Of a stretch of 64,000 nucleotides of DNA, positions 11,650 to 21,995 are shown piece by piece (position 1 is the first letter of the stretch; each line of letters begins with the position of its first letter). The notes beneath the pieces are model-generated. The model saw only the letters and a program-made list of their open reading frames with translations. It did not search any database and had not been told where the DNA came from. Source of the stretch: Ceratothoa steindachneri (Eukaryota > Arthropoda > Malacostraca > Isopoda > Cymothoidae). Made by a program: the position numbers and the translations under genes. The stretch is from the NCBI GenBank assembly GCA_963969495.1, contig OZ018338.1, positions 43,710,206 to 43,774,205 of the forward strand. Direction: 5' to 3'.

Positions 11650-12620
11650 TCCTGAACATCAGCGCACAGTGTCTGCAAATCAGGGCTGTAAAATGTCACC
11701 TTCATTTTCATGCAAGATTACAAGCTGTTGTCTGTGAGGCGTGAGTGATGTTTGCTTTTTATATAGCTCATGGTGGGAAGACCTGCTCATATACATATGC
11801 AGATAAAAATTTTGACAGAACTTCAATTGCATATTTTTTCATGTTGGCGTAAGTATCGATGATATCATTTCATGTTTCAAAAACAAATTGGTCCGGTTTA
11901 AGAAGGTTTTCAATCTCATTCCATTTGTGATTGTAAGCAAACATGGCCTTCTGACGGGCAATATTTTTATGATAAGTTTTCATTCGTTGGAACTTAAACC
12001 CCCACATATCTTTGTCTGCTATGTCGGAAAGTTTCATTTCCAGATGTGATTTACTCAGACTTGTAAATACATTCCTATTCAGTAAGGATGGATAGATGGT
12101 CAGGGGAGTGACAGGAAAGGATAAAGTGTTCTTTTCATCTATGAAGTCACAGAATCGTTTTCCAAACGATGTTTGCATTGCAGTGATCTCTGAGTGGATT
12201 GCAAATACTCTAAATATGGTGAGCTTGTTTCAACTCTCTAAACTTGTTTAAACACTATTGACTTACGCTCAAATGCCAAAATCTCCACTAGTATGTGCAA
12301 AGCTGTGCCTCCTTTCCCCTAGAGTTTGTTTTAGACTGTTTAGGTGCGTTCTCATATCTACCATGAAGTGTCACTTTTCCAGCCAAAAAACTAACATATG
12401 TAGTTTAATTTTCAGACTTCATCCACTTCTTGAATTTTGTTTGTTCAGTTCAACCTTCCACATCTGTTCAGAAACGGCGTTTTTTTCTCTCATCACCATC
12501 CTGATAAATATCTGGTTTGAGAAAAATTTCAGCAAAAGCTGTGCTCTTATTCTGGAAATGTCTTGCAACATTTGAAACTTTGCTGTTTGCCAATTTATCA
12601 CCCCATATTAAGTATACTGG
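11650..12620 (-). mobile_element. hAT transposase pseudogene (ZBED/EPM2AIP1-like, C-terminal part)
   Basis: The best block, at 11870-12178, reads FGKRFCDFIDEKNTLSFPV, HLEMKLSDIADKDMWGFKFQ and RQKAMFAYNHKWNEIENL. It is followed by YANMKKYAIEVLS, YVYEQVFPP and MKVTFYSPDLQTLC down to about 11655. This is the C-terminal half of hAT transposases of the type domesticated as ZBED or EPM2A-interacting proteins, including the dimerisation region with the (E/S)QVFS-like motif. Upstream blocks (ELNKQ, LGERRHS; 12300-12600) are weaker. Stops and frame changes show it is dead. Confidence 0.8.
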
Positions 12621-14940
12621 TGAACCAGTCTAGTCAGTAGTAAAAGCAAATCAATCTGCCAACGTAGTATTGAACGTTCTGTTTTCTTCAGAAACTTTTC
12701 TTTTCGTAGATATTTTACCCTGGTTCACCTATCTTGGGTTAAATTTTCAATTAATAAATACATTTAAAACTAACGAACTGAAATAAAACATTTTAATTAA
12801 ATGCTTGATAGCAGAACCCTTTGAATTGGCTGAGTATTGCATTGCTCCCACGTTTAGCATGGAAGAGAGGCTCTGTGTTTCTAGTTTAAAAGTGTTAAGG
12901 CGAGACAGATCCTTTGGCTTCTTCTTTGAACGTTTTGTGGGCCAAGCACCATTTTTTCGTATATGAGTCGTTTCCTGAAGTGGTGCTGGTGTTTTGGTTG
13001 GTACATTCAGTGGGGCATCAATGCGTGTGAGTGAGAATGAGAACGCAAACATTTGTGAGGTGAAGATCTTTTGTATATGATCTCCAAAGCAAGATGTTAG
13101 ATCTCTTTGAGGCTTTATTAGTAACTCGACTGCAACTTGCTAGATAACATGCCTGCGAAATTGCGTAAAAGGCTGCTTTAGCTTCTGCTAGCATACTGAT
13201 TAGGGCGCGTTGTATGAGCGCTCGCCATTCGGATGAAAATCGAAAAGTTAAATGTAAGTGCGATGTTTTCCTAATCCATGCGAGAATGAAAGATGCTTTG
13301 TGCAGTAGAGGATGACGAGTGGCCTTAGGTCTTTGGGTTTTGTTCGAGAAGAATTGATAATACCTGTATGGATGAAGAATGCTGTAACTATGGCTAATCA
13401 TTCTCTAATTTGTTGAACGAATGTTCCAAATATTCAACCTTTGTACTAGAGTAGCACTTTTGATTCTGTCTGTTCTGATATCCATCACAAAATCTTTCAA
13501 CAAATTGCTTACAGTTTAATCGACAAATCAAAATGGCATCTCCGTTTTAAAATTTGTAGAATCCAATTCGATGAGATCTTGGCGTGTGTGTTGGAAAATG
13601 ACCTCATGTTTTCACAAATGAAAGTCCTCCTTCAGCTGTGCTCGCTTTCTAAAGCCTCTTCTCCCTTCACTGACAGTCCATGGAACAACTTATACCCCTT
13701 CGTCAGTCCAGACTTTGATGAACCATCCTTAAGCTCGTCATCATTTCGGCTTACATCCATGGAATTTGTGTGATTTCTCCATTTACCTCCTCTTATCTCG
13801 TACCCATCGCGATCTTTCTTCTCTTATGTCTTCAGAGATACTCTGCCCAACAATTTATTTCTATACTCTTCTCTTTCTTCATCTTATCTTGACTATAGGT
13901 ATAATTTAATGCCTACAAGAACACACGATGCGTTGATATGTGGAGAAGATGTATAAATTTGTAGCTTGAGTAAGTTGGGGGGATACATCGTACTAATCAT
14001 CTCCAGTTCAGTCTGTCGCTTACAGTATGCAGCGAGCCTTAGGGAAGTAAGTGAATGCTCGAGATTAAGCAACCGAAAGGGCCTTAGTCCTAGAGGACAA
14101 AGGTCACGCTCATTTACCTTCAGTAATGAAGTCCGTATCAGTGGCAACGTGCTAGATAAGAAAGGCGAAAAAGAGCAAAGAAAGTGGATCTTATCCCATT
14201 AGGACAGATGATGGGATTTACGGCGGGCTTTTTTTTTGGAGGGGGGGAGATGATGGTTTGCTCCATGCGCCTGATTCTGCCGTCTTATTATTTGGATTTA
14301 TTTCAAAATCACATCCTGGGGCGGGGTTCTGTGTAAGTTGTGTGGCTCTATTCATTCGGTCAATATGAGTGCGACTCGCCTCAATTGCATTTGGAAATAT
14401 ATTCTCTTTTCCCCATTCCTTCACTCGGTAGACCATCAAATATTCTCTTTTGGGTGAATAAAGCAATGTATGCTTATGTTCTTACTCTAAAATTTCATAA
14501 ACCCATTTAATTTTATAAAAATACTCCAGACAATATTGATTATTTGTTCTTCATTACATTCAACTTATGGGAGTGGGGGTAGCAAAAGTGAGAACAGTTG
14601 CTGGATAGAAAACTGGTAAATCAATGCTGGGGTCGGAGCGAACATTTTAAAGTCCTTCAGAATAAATATGAACAAAGACCAGAGCAATTCATTTTTTACA
14701 CTAAAACATCTGACGGAACGGTACCGTCTTCACTAAATAATCATGAAAACCTAGATTCCAATTTTTGTTAGGGAAGATTAGATTATAATTTAGATAAACT
14801 ATTTTAATAATAATAATGCGCAAATATGTTTGCCTCGATTAATATTCTCTACATGTACTATCTTATCATTCCTTTTTGCAAAGAATTGAGAAAAGGAGGC
14901 ACGAGTCTAAGTTTGAACGGAGAAAATAGTGCTCGCGCTA
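12621..14940. other. Unassigned sequence
   Basis: Minus-strand ORFs at 12747-13052 and 13018-13401 and plus-strand ORFs at 13579-13773 and 13966-14202 have no motif I recognise. The first two could be divergent N-terminal hAT sequence given their neighbour, but I cannot support this. Confidence 0.4.
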
Positions 14941-14957
14941 GAGAGAGAGAGAGAGAT

Positions 14958-15038
<81 letters not shown>
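14941..15038 (+). repeat. (GA)n microsatellite
   Basis: An almost pure GA tract of nearly 100 bp, with one interrupted stretch (GATAGAAAG) near 14956. It produces an Arg-Glu dipeptide ORF that is not a gene. Confidence 0.97.
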
Positions 15039-15040
<2 letters not shown>

Positions 15041-16300
15041 TTTATGGCCTTTTTGTTATTTAAAAGAGTTTATCAGGTCATGCTACTTGTCTCGAACTCA
15101 TTTCCATGCTAATGCATCTCCGAAAACGTATTTTTAGGAGTTTTAAGTAGCTTGAGCTGCAGTCTTCCCTCTTTTTGAGTCTGGAATTAAAACCATAGAG
15201 GAAGATATTACGTTCTGAGGAAAGATATTAAGGGAATCTTCATTAGCTAATGAAGTAATTAAGACTTGAATCCGGATAATGGCCTGCTTTTTTTATTTTA
15301 AGGATTCATGGCAGTTTTGCTTTGCCTTTAGACGCTTCCTCTTTTTTTTATTTTCAGTTTAATTGGAGATTTGGGGGAGGGAAAATCTTAATTTCTTTCT
15401 TAATTAAGTTATGACAGGAAACTGCCCCCCTCCCTATCATTGGGATTTGCACCCAAACTTATTAGCTGTAATCAGAAGCTGTACTCGCTAGTGAGTGTGG
15501 CAGATTCGCCTTCATATTAATATAGGATAGTTTTTTTATTTTTAGAAAGGTATATTATGTAAACAACGATATCACTTTCACTAAATGGAGAAAGAATGAT
15601 AGAAAGAGATAGAAAAGGGAATAAAGATGACAGACCTCGTGAATCGTAAACGCGGCTGCTGAGAGGTTACGATAAGAAAACTCGACGAAAATTCTCCTAT
15701 TAATGACAGTCAAAATACGAAGCTGATCCTCTTGGCGCTCTATAAGGCTCTGTTCCCCCTTCATCGCTGTCAAAATGCCATGTAAATAAACTCCATGTTT
15801 TGAAGTTTCTTCTCCAAACAATAAAGGAATAAAAATTCAATATCTCTCGGGGTGGAATAAATTAATTGCTTGTTTTACAAAATCACAATTTGTAGCTTCC
15901 TTTACTTTTTTACGATACTTTGAATTTTAATAACGAGAGTAAAAATATCTCTTTCAGAGTTTTGTATTATACAATTTATGAGAGTAATATTAAAAAGCGT
16001 GTAATGAATAAATAGTCCTTTTTAGGTCTTATGTTACTTTTTTATTAAACAATTCAATTTCAGGGATACGAAGTTACTTTTTTAATATAATGACTCAGAG
16101 ATAATGCCTGGCATATCTCCGTCAGGACTTAAGGTTTAAAGTCAATTCAGAGTCAAGGAACGCTATAACAACCGTTACAAGAACCACTTAAACCAGGCTC
16201 CTGATCAAAGGCTGAGTGTAAGCGCTCACGTTGGAGAGTTGAGTATCCTCACGGATGTAATTCAGATGAAGAAGTATGACATTGATTCGGTTGTTTTAGC
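15039..16300. other. Unassigned sequence
   Basis: An 88-codon minus-strand ORF at 15555-15821 has no recognisable family. The rest is AT-rich without visible structure. Confidence 0.4.
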
Positions 16301-16304
16301 CCGA

Positions 16305-16985
16305 TTTGAGAAATCCGAACCTGTACTTTTCAGCGAGGAATTGACGTTACGATTTTCTGAAGTGAAAGTCCTTACGATTTCCTGATACAAAAGACCTTAT
16401 GATGTCCGTAAGGACTTGACCTTAAGATTTCCGCAAAGATTTGAATTTACCATTTTATGATACAAAAGACCTTACGATGTCCGCAAGGAGTTGACCCTAC
16501 GATTTCCTGAAACAAAAGATCTTAGGATTTCCTGATATAAAAGACTTATGATGTCCGCCAGGACTTGACTTTACGTTTTCTCGATGTATTCAAGGACTTG
16601 ACTTTACTATTTTCTAAAGCAAAAGTCCTTACGATTTCCGCAATGACTTGACTTTGCAATTTCCTGATACAAAAGACCTTATGATTATCGCAGGGACTTT
16701 ACTTTACGATTTCCTGAAACGAAAGACCTTAGAATTTTTGCAAAGATTTGACTTTATGATTTCCTGATACAAAAGACCATACGATGTCCGCAAGGCTTTG
16801 ACTTTACGATTTCCTGAAACAAAAGACCTTACGATTTAATTATACAAAAGACGTTAAAATTTCCTGAAATAAAAGACCTTACGATTTACGCAAGGACTTG
16901 ACTTTATGATTTTCTGATACAAAAGCCCCTACAATTTCCCCAAGGTCTTAACCTTACGATTTCCTGAAGCAAAAGACCGACCTAG
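16305..16985 (+). repeat. Minisatellite with alternating 24-25-bp half-units
   Basis: Degenerate tandem copies alternate between a GACTTGACTTTACGATTTCC type and an AAAAGACCTTACGATGTCCG type, giving a composite period of about 48-50 bp. The two half-units share a CTTACGATTTCC-like core, so the array probably grew from a shorter unit. The strand given is the one used to read the units. Confidence 0.85.
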
Positions 16986-17185
16986 ATACTCTATAATCCA
17001 TGGGTAAGATATGTGTGGAAAACTTTTAATGGTCAATGCACATATAGATAGAACAAGGAGGCTAATTTCGTTTTATTCAATTGATGTCTTATGTAAATGA
17101 TAAAGCAAAAGAACCAAGGATACTAAGTCCCTTCCCCTTATCCCCTCCTCTTTTATATATTAACATTAGAAAGTGGTAGTTTATC
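16986..17185. other. Unassigned sequence
   Basis: Sequence between the minisatellite and the CR1-like tail. No motif seen. Confidence 0.4.
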
Positions 17186-17235
17186 ACCGTCTGTAAGTGG
17201 ACCTTACGGTCTTTGCTGGGCCTTGTTTCTCTAGT
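17186..17235 (+). mobile_element. CR1 3'-end fragment (tail only)
   Basis: TGGACCTTACGGTCTTTGCT matches, with few changes, the 3' end of the CR1 copy at 58.53 kb (CGGACCTTAGGGTCTTTGCT). No CR1 coding remnant precedes it, as expected of a heavily 5'-truncated insertion. Confidence 0.55.
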
Positions 17236-18315
17236 GTTTCCCACCGTATTTTTCTTTATAGCTGCTTTTGTCTAAACAGCTATCGCATGGAAATAGTAGG
17301 TCAATAGTTACCTAATGACTTATTAATATAAAATATTGAGAATGAGAGCCCACATACCCGGAAAAGCGCGACTGCCGTTCTGGTTCCAGAAATTTTGTTC
17401 ATTTTTCTCATAAAACATTTCCCTAATTCTTTTATTCTGTGCTTACCTTTTCTCGAAAACTAGAGCCAAAACCAAAGCTCTAAATCTCTTCATTTCCCGT
17501 TGGCAAATAGCCAACGTAGATTGAACGTTTTAAAATATCTTTTCGGTGGGGCGAAAAGAAATCCAATTTTTATTTATAAATTTAACGCGATTAAAAGTAG
17601 GGTTTGGTGTGCGAAGTGTGGAAGTGAGGAGGGAAAGAGTAGTTAAAAGTTTGACTATGGAGAAAAGTTAAAATATTAATTCCCGAAGCGGGTACTACCA
17701 ACTTAGGGGGTAGGGGGCAACATAGTACTTACTATCCGCGTAAATAAACGTTTTATACGAATTAGCTTAGCTGACGTACTCTGACGTCACAAACCAACCA
17801 GATCAGACGCCGTGGGAAATTGACTGGTTTGTTCGTTATCCCTTAAAACTAAGAAAGGAAAACCAACGAGGGAAACCAACTGGAAATCTATAAGGAGTGA
17901 TGTATAAAGTTATGAAGTTGGAAGAAGAGAAAATGTTTGTAAGATATATAGCCGCAGATCTACATGCGGATTTTGGGGACGGGAGAGCAACAATCATCCA
18001 GATGTCAGGTCCAAAATGCTGCCCATGCTCAACTGAAACCCCTTTGGGGGCATAAAGATGAAACATTATTGCATTAATGACGATTCAATGAAAATTCGGA
18101 AGTTATGGGGCTATTAAATGCCCCCTAAAATATTACAGACAACATGAGACCCACAAAAAATATAATTCAACCCATATTTGTATACTGAAATGCAGAAAGG
18201 TTTTTTTACCCTTGCTACACCCTCCACACCCATACCGACTAGAATACAAAGGAAATAGGTGTGTTTGTATGTGTGCATAAGGCGGATTGCTAAGGATATA
18301 AGCTGGGAACTTGGA
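17236..18315. other. Unassigned sequence
   Basis: A 76-codon minus-strand ORF at 17836-18066 and smaller ones have no family signature. Confidence 0.4.
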
Positions 18316-18316
18316 G

Positions 18317-18356
18317 TCAAGGGACTGACCGTGGGAGAAAGTTTGTGAACCACTGA
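18317..18356 (-). mobile_element. Possible hAT-type terminal fragment
   Basis: On the minus strand, CAGTGGTTCACAAACTTTCT resembles hAT ends of the CAGTGGTTCxCAAACTT type. It directly precedes the minisatellite, which could be internal to such an element. The partner end was not found. Confidence 0.35.
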
Positions 18357-18394
18357 GTTAAGGTTTGGCCTGTTTTGGGGAGAGTAAGAGCGGA

Positions 18395-19470
18395 TTCTAC
18401 TTGGAAGAGAAATAGTGCCATGTCACAGAGGAAAGAATGAATAAAGCTAGGAAACAAATGGATGGCGAAGGATCCGTAATAAGAGAAAAGTAAGCAAAGG
18501 GTCCGTAGGAAGTAAAAAGGCTGGAGTAGAATCCATAGAAAAAGAAAAAGCAAGAAAGGAAACATAGAAAGAAAAAAGGCTTGTGAAAGATCCATATAAA
18601 GCGAAAATGCTGGCGAACGATCCCTAGAAGAGACATGACTTGAAAAGGACTCATGGAAAGATAATATGGTATCATAGGATCCAGAAAAAGAAAAAAAGTC
18701 TCACAGGATCCATAATTTGAGAATAGGCTGGCGACCTATGCATAGAAAGATAAAAGGGGACTTAGCAAAAATGGCGAAGAATCCATAGAGGATAATAGAC
18801 TACGGAAAGATCCATAGAAAGAGGAAAGACTAAAGAATCATCCCCCAAAATAGAAAATAGAGGCAAAGGATTTATTGATTTATTGATAGAGAATATGGGG
18901 AAGAATCATCAATACAAATAGAAAGGTCTGGTGAAGGATCCATAGAAGAAGAAAAGGCTGGCAAATGATATATAGAAAGCAAAAAGATGTCGAAATATGC
19001 ATAGAAGAGGAAATGCTGGGGAACTATCCGTAGAAAAAGAAAAGGCTGGAGAAGATTTAAAGAAAGTGAAAAGCGTGTTGAAGAATTTATAGAAAATGGA
19101 AAATGTTAGATAAAGTCCATATAAAGAAAAAGACTTTGCCAAAGATTCATATAAAGCTAACATGATGACGAAGGATCCATATAAAGAGCTAATGCTGCCG
19201 AATGGTTCATAGAGAGAGAAACAGGTGGGGAAGAATCCATAGAGTCCATCAAAAAAGAAAAGGCTTGAAAAGGATTCTTAAAAATAGAAAAGAATGTCGA
19301 AGGATCCATAAGTAGAGGAAATGCTGTCGAAGGTCCCATAGAGAGCGAAAGGCTGGTAAAGTATCGTTAGAAAGAAAAAGGTTTGTGAACGATTTTTCCC
19401 CCAAAAATATGTTGGTGAAGGATCCATAGAAAGATCAAAGGCTGGGGAAGTCTCCAAAGATGGGGATAAA
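18395..19470 (+). repeat. About 30-bp minisatellite
   Basis: Degenerate tandem units of about 29-30 bp are built around AAAAGGCTGG, GAAGGATCCATAGAAAGA and variants. Conservation is highest in the GGATCCATAGA core. On the minus strand the units give long ORFs rich in Phe, Ser and Met-Asp-Pro-Ser, which are by-products of the repeat. Confidence 0.9.
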
Positions 19471-20499
19471 GAAGAAAACAGCCAAAGGTATACCGGGATA
19501 TTCGGTGATACTTTACAATGTTATAAAGCTGCTTTTAGCTCATTAACATGCAATAAGCTTAACGAAATGGAAACGACAATGGAAAACCTATGCGAATCAA
19601 GCGAATGGGTGAAAATGAAATGTTCAAAGGGGCCGAGTCGGATCGCAGAACCTCAGATCACCCAAACACTCGTAAAAACAAAAACAATCTATTTCCTTTT
19701 AAGATAATATCTATAGGCTTTTAAGGAACTGAGTGAGATTCCAAAATATTCTTAATATGATTGAAAACACTAAAATCCAACACTATTTTATTTGGTCCCA
19801 AAATTGAAGTCATTCAACATATCCCATTTTCCGATACCTAAGAAAAAAAACAATACTATAATATTACCAATGAACCTAATAAAACTAACTTATTTTCTAA
19901 AGATATAAGAAAGATACAAATACTACTAAGTAAGCTAAACAGTTCCGCCTCGTAACCTTTGAAAGTTGAACCCTATTCTTCTCCGAGGCAGAAAAAAATG
20001 TCTCATTATCGAAAAGGCCAAATGGCCGTTTTCCTGCACGCTGTAAACAGGTGTCAGCGATTAACACAAAAGACGCAAAGCTCAAAGAAGACATTATAAA
20101 ATCCACTAACAGTAAGACGTTGACGAGGTGGATTAAGTGTTATTAGGTGTGAGGCCATTGCTGGCTAAAGGATCATAGGTTCAGACAATTATAAGATAGT
20201 ATATAGAGAATCAAGTAGAATTCTGGTGACTTCAAAATTAAATAATTTGTTTGGGGTCAAAATGTTTTAGTTTCTGTATCGATTAATTAGAGTAATTATA
20301 GAGAAAAAGGGAAAATGAGAAGAAAGATGAAGTTTTGAGAGAGCTAAGTCGTAATAAAGTGAGAGAGACAGATTTAAACAGCAGATATATGGTAAAGAAC
20401 TCAAATGATGGGGAAAATATAAATAATAATAGCTGTAAGGAAGATAAAGACCGGAGATTGACCATCCAGAGGGGAAATAAGAAACAAAGTCTGCTGACC
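19471..20499. other. Unassigned sequence
   Basis: A 69-codon minus-strand ORF at 19897-20106 and a pair of overlapping ORFs at 20283-20562 show nothing recognisable. Confidence 0.4.
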
Positions 20500-20990
20500 A
20501 AAAAGTCGCGTGCCCTCACTTATTCTGATTTATGTCCTTACGACTTTGAAAACTTTCAATAATTCCAAGAGTAACTTTGGGAGGACCTTGACAATTCAAT
20601 CATTCGAAAGAGAATGTAAACACCTTAAGGGTTTCAAATTTCGTTAGAATTGGCCGAATAGTTATGATGTTATTGCCAAAACAAAATAATTTCCTGGCGA
20701 GCCTTGGTAGGACTTTGGCAATTATATCATTCAAAATATAATGTAAAACAACATAAGGGTTTCAAATTTCGTTAGAATTGGCTGAATAGTTATGATGTTA
20801 TTGCCAAAATAATATAATTCCCAGGCTAACATGGGATGACTTTGCTAATTGAATCATTCGAAAGAGAATGTAAAACAACACAAGGGTTTCAAATTTCGTT
20901 AGAATTGGCTGAATTGTTACAATGTTATTAAAAAAAGAAGCAAAACATGGACCGACCGACAGTGAGATGTAGAGTCGCCCGCGACTAAAA
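20500..20990 (+). mobile_element. 128-bp-repeat element with terminal hairpin (Helentron/HINE-like), locus 2
   Basis: The left end AGTCGCG (20504-20510) is repeated in inverse at the right end, which is itself a small palindrome: AGTCGC (20973-20978), CC, GCGACT (20981-20986). Between them lie about three direct units of some 128 bp, recognisable by TTATGATGTTATTGCC at 20660, 20789 and (changed) 20916. Short inverted termini, an internal minisatellite and a 3' hairpin are the plan of non-autonomous Helentrons such as DINE-1. A MITE with an internal minisatellite is the alternative. No protein is encoded. Confidence 0.6.
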
Positions 20991-21039
20991 ATCACAACTT
21001 TCTAAAAGCTTATTAAAAAGCAGAACTAATTTATATTAA

Positions 21040-21995
21040 AACCATGCAATGGCATAGAAACCATGGTAAAGCCTAGCATAACATAGCCTAGACTAACAAA
21101 AACTAGCCTAGTACAGCCTAGCATATATATGATAGTAAAGCTTACCATAATATAGCATAGTAGAGCTTATCATAGTATAGCCTAGCCTAGAATATTATAG
21201 TATAGCATAGCCTAACCTAGTATAGTTTAGAATAGTTTAACATAGTATTGCCTAGGCTAGCCTAGCCCTGCAAAGCTTAACATAGTATAGCCTATTTACC
21301 ATAGCATACCTAACCCTAATCGAGCTTAGCATAATATAGTATAAGCATAGTATAACCTATCCTAGCATAGTATAAACTAGTCTAGCATAGTATAGCCTAG
21401 CTTAGCTTAGTATATCCTATCCTATTCTAGCCTGGTATATCTTGGAATAGTACACCCAACTATAGTCTAGCCTACCCTAGCCTATGCTAACTTAGCATGG
21501 TACACTATAATCTAGCCTAGTCTAGCGTAGTATATTCCAGCATAGCCCAGCCTAGTATATCATAGCATAGAATGTCCTAGAATGGCATAGTATACCCTAG
21601 AGTAGAGTAGTATACCTTAGCTTAGCCTAGTATATACTTGCATATATAGCCTAGCATAGTATATATTAGAATAACTTAGCTTAGTATAGTATACCTGAAC
21701 CTATCACAGTGTATCCTAGCCTAGCCTAGTCTGCCTAGCAGAGTATAACCTAGCCTAGCTTACCTGAGCCTAAAATTGTATATTAAAACTTAGTCTAGCC
21801 TAGCTTAGCTTAACTTAGGCTAGTATAGCCTAGCTTAGCCTAGTTCTTTAGAGCCTAGCCTAGTATATTCTATCTTATCCTAGCCTAGTTAGCATATTCT
21901 AGTATATCATAGCCTACTTTACCATACCTTACCCTAGTTACTATAGTATATCATATTATTGCCTAGTCTAGACTAGACTATTAGATCTTAGCCTA
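21040..21995 (+). repeat. TAG-rich pentameric satellite, main block
   Basis: Nearly 1 kb is built from degenerate 5-bp steps TAGCC, TAGCA, TAGTA and ATAGC, giving phrases such as CCTAGCATAGTATAG over and over. The same sequence continues at 25569-25634 and 26571-26690, so a single array has been split by insertions. Confidence 0.9.

Noticed and set aside
14826..15137. 103-codon ORF with an Arg-Glu repeat
   Set aside because: It is the (GA)n microsatellite read in frame, with unrelated flanks.
18317..19339. Several hydrophobic Phe/Ser-rich minus-strand ORFs that look like membrane proteins
   Set aside because: They are antisense readings of the 30-bp minisatellite. The repeated Met-Asp-Pro-Ser follows from GGATCCAT units.
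20500..20990. CRISPR-like array of spaced repeats
   Set aside because: Units are about 128 bp with no unique spacers, in eukaryotic TE context. It is a tandem repeat inside an element.
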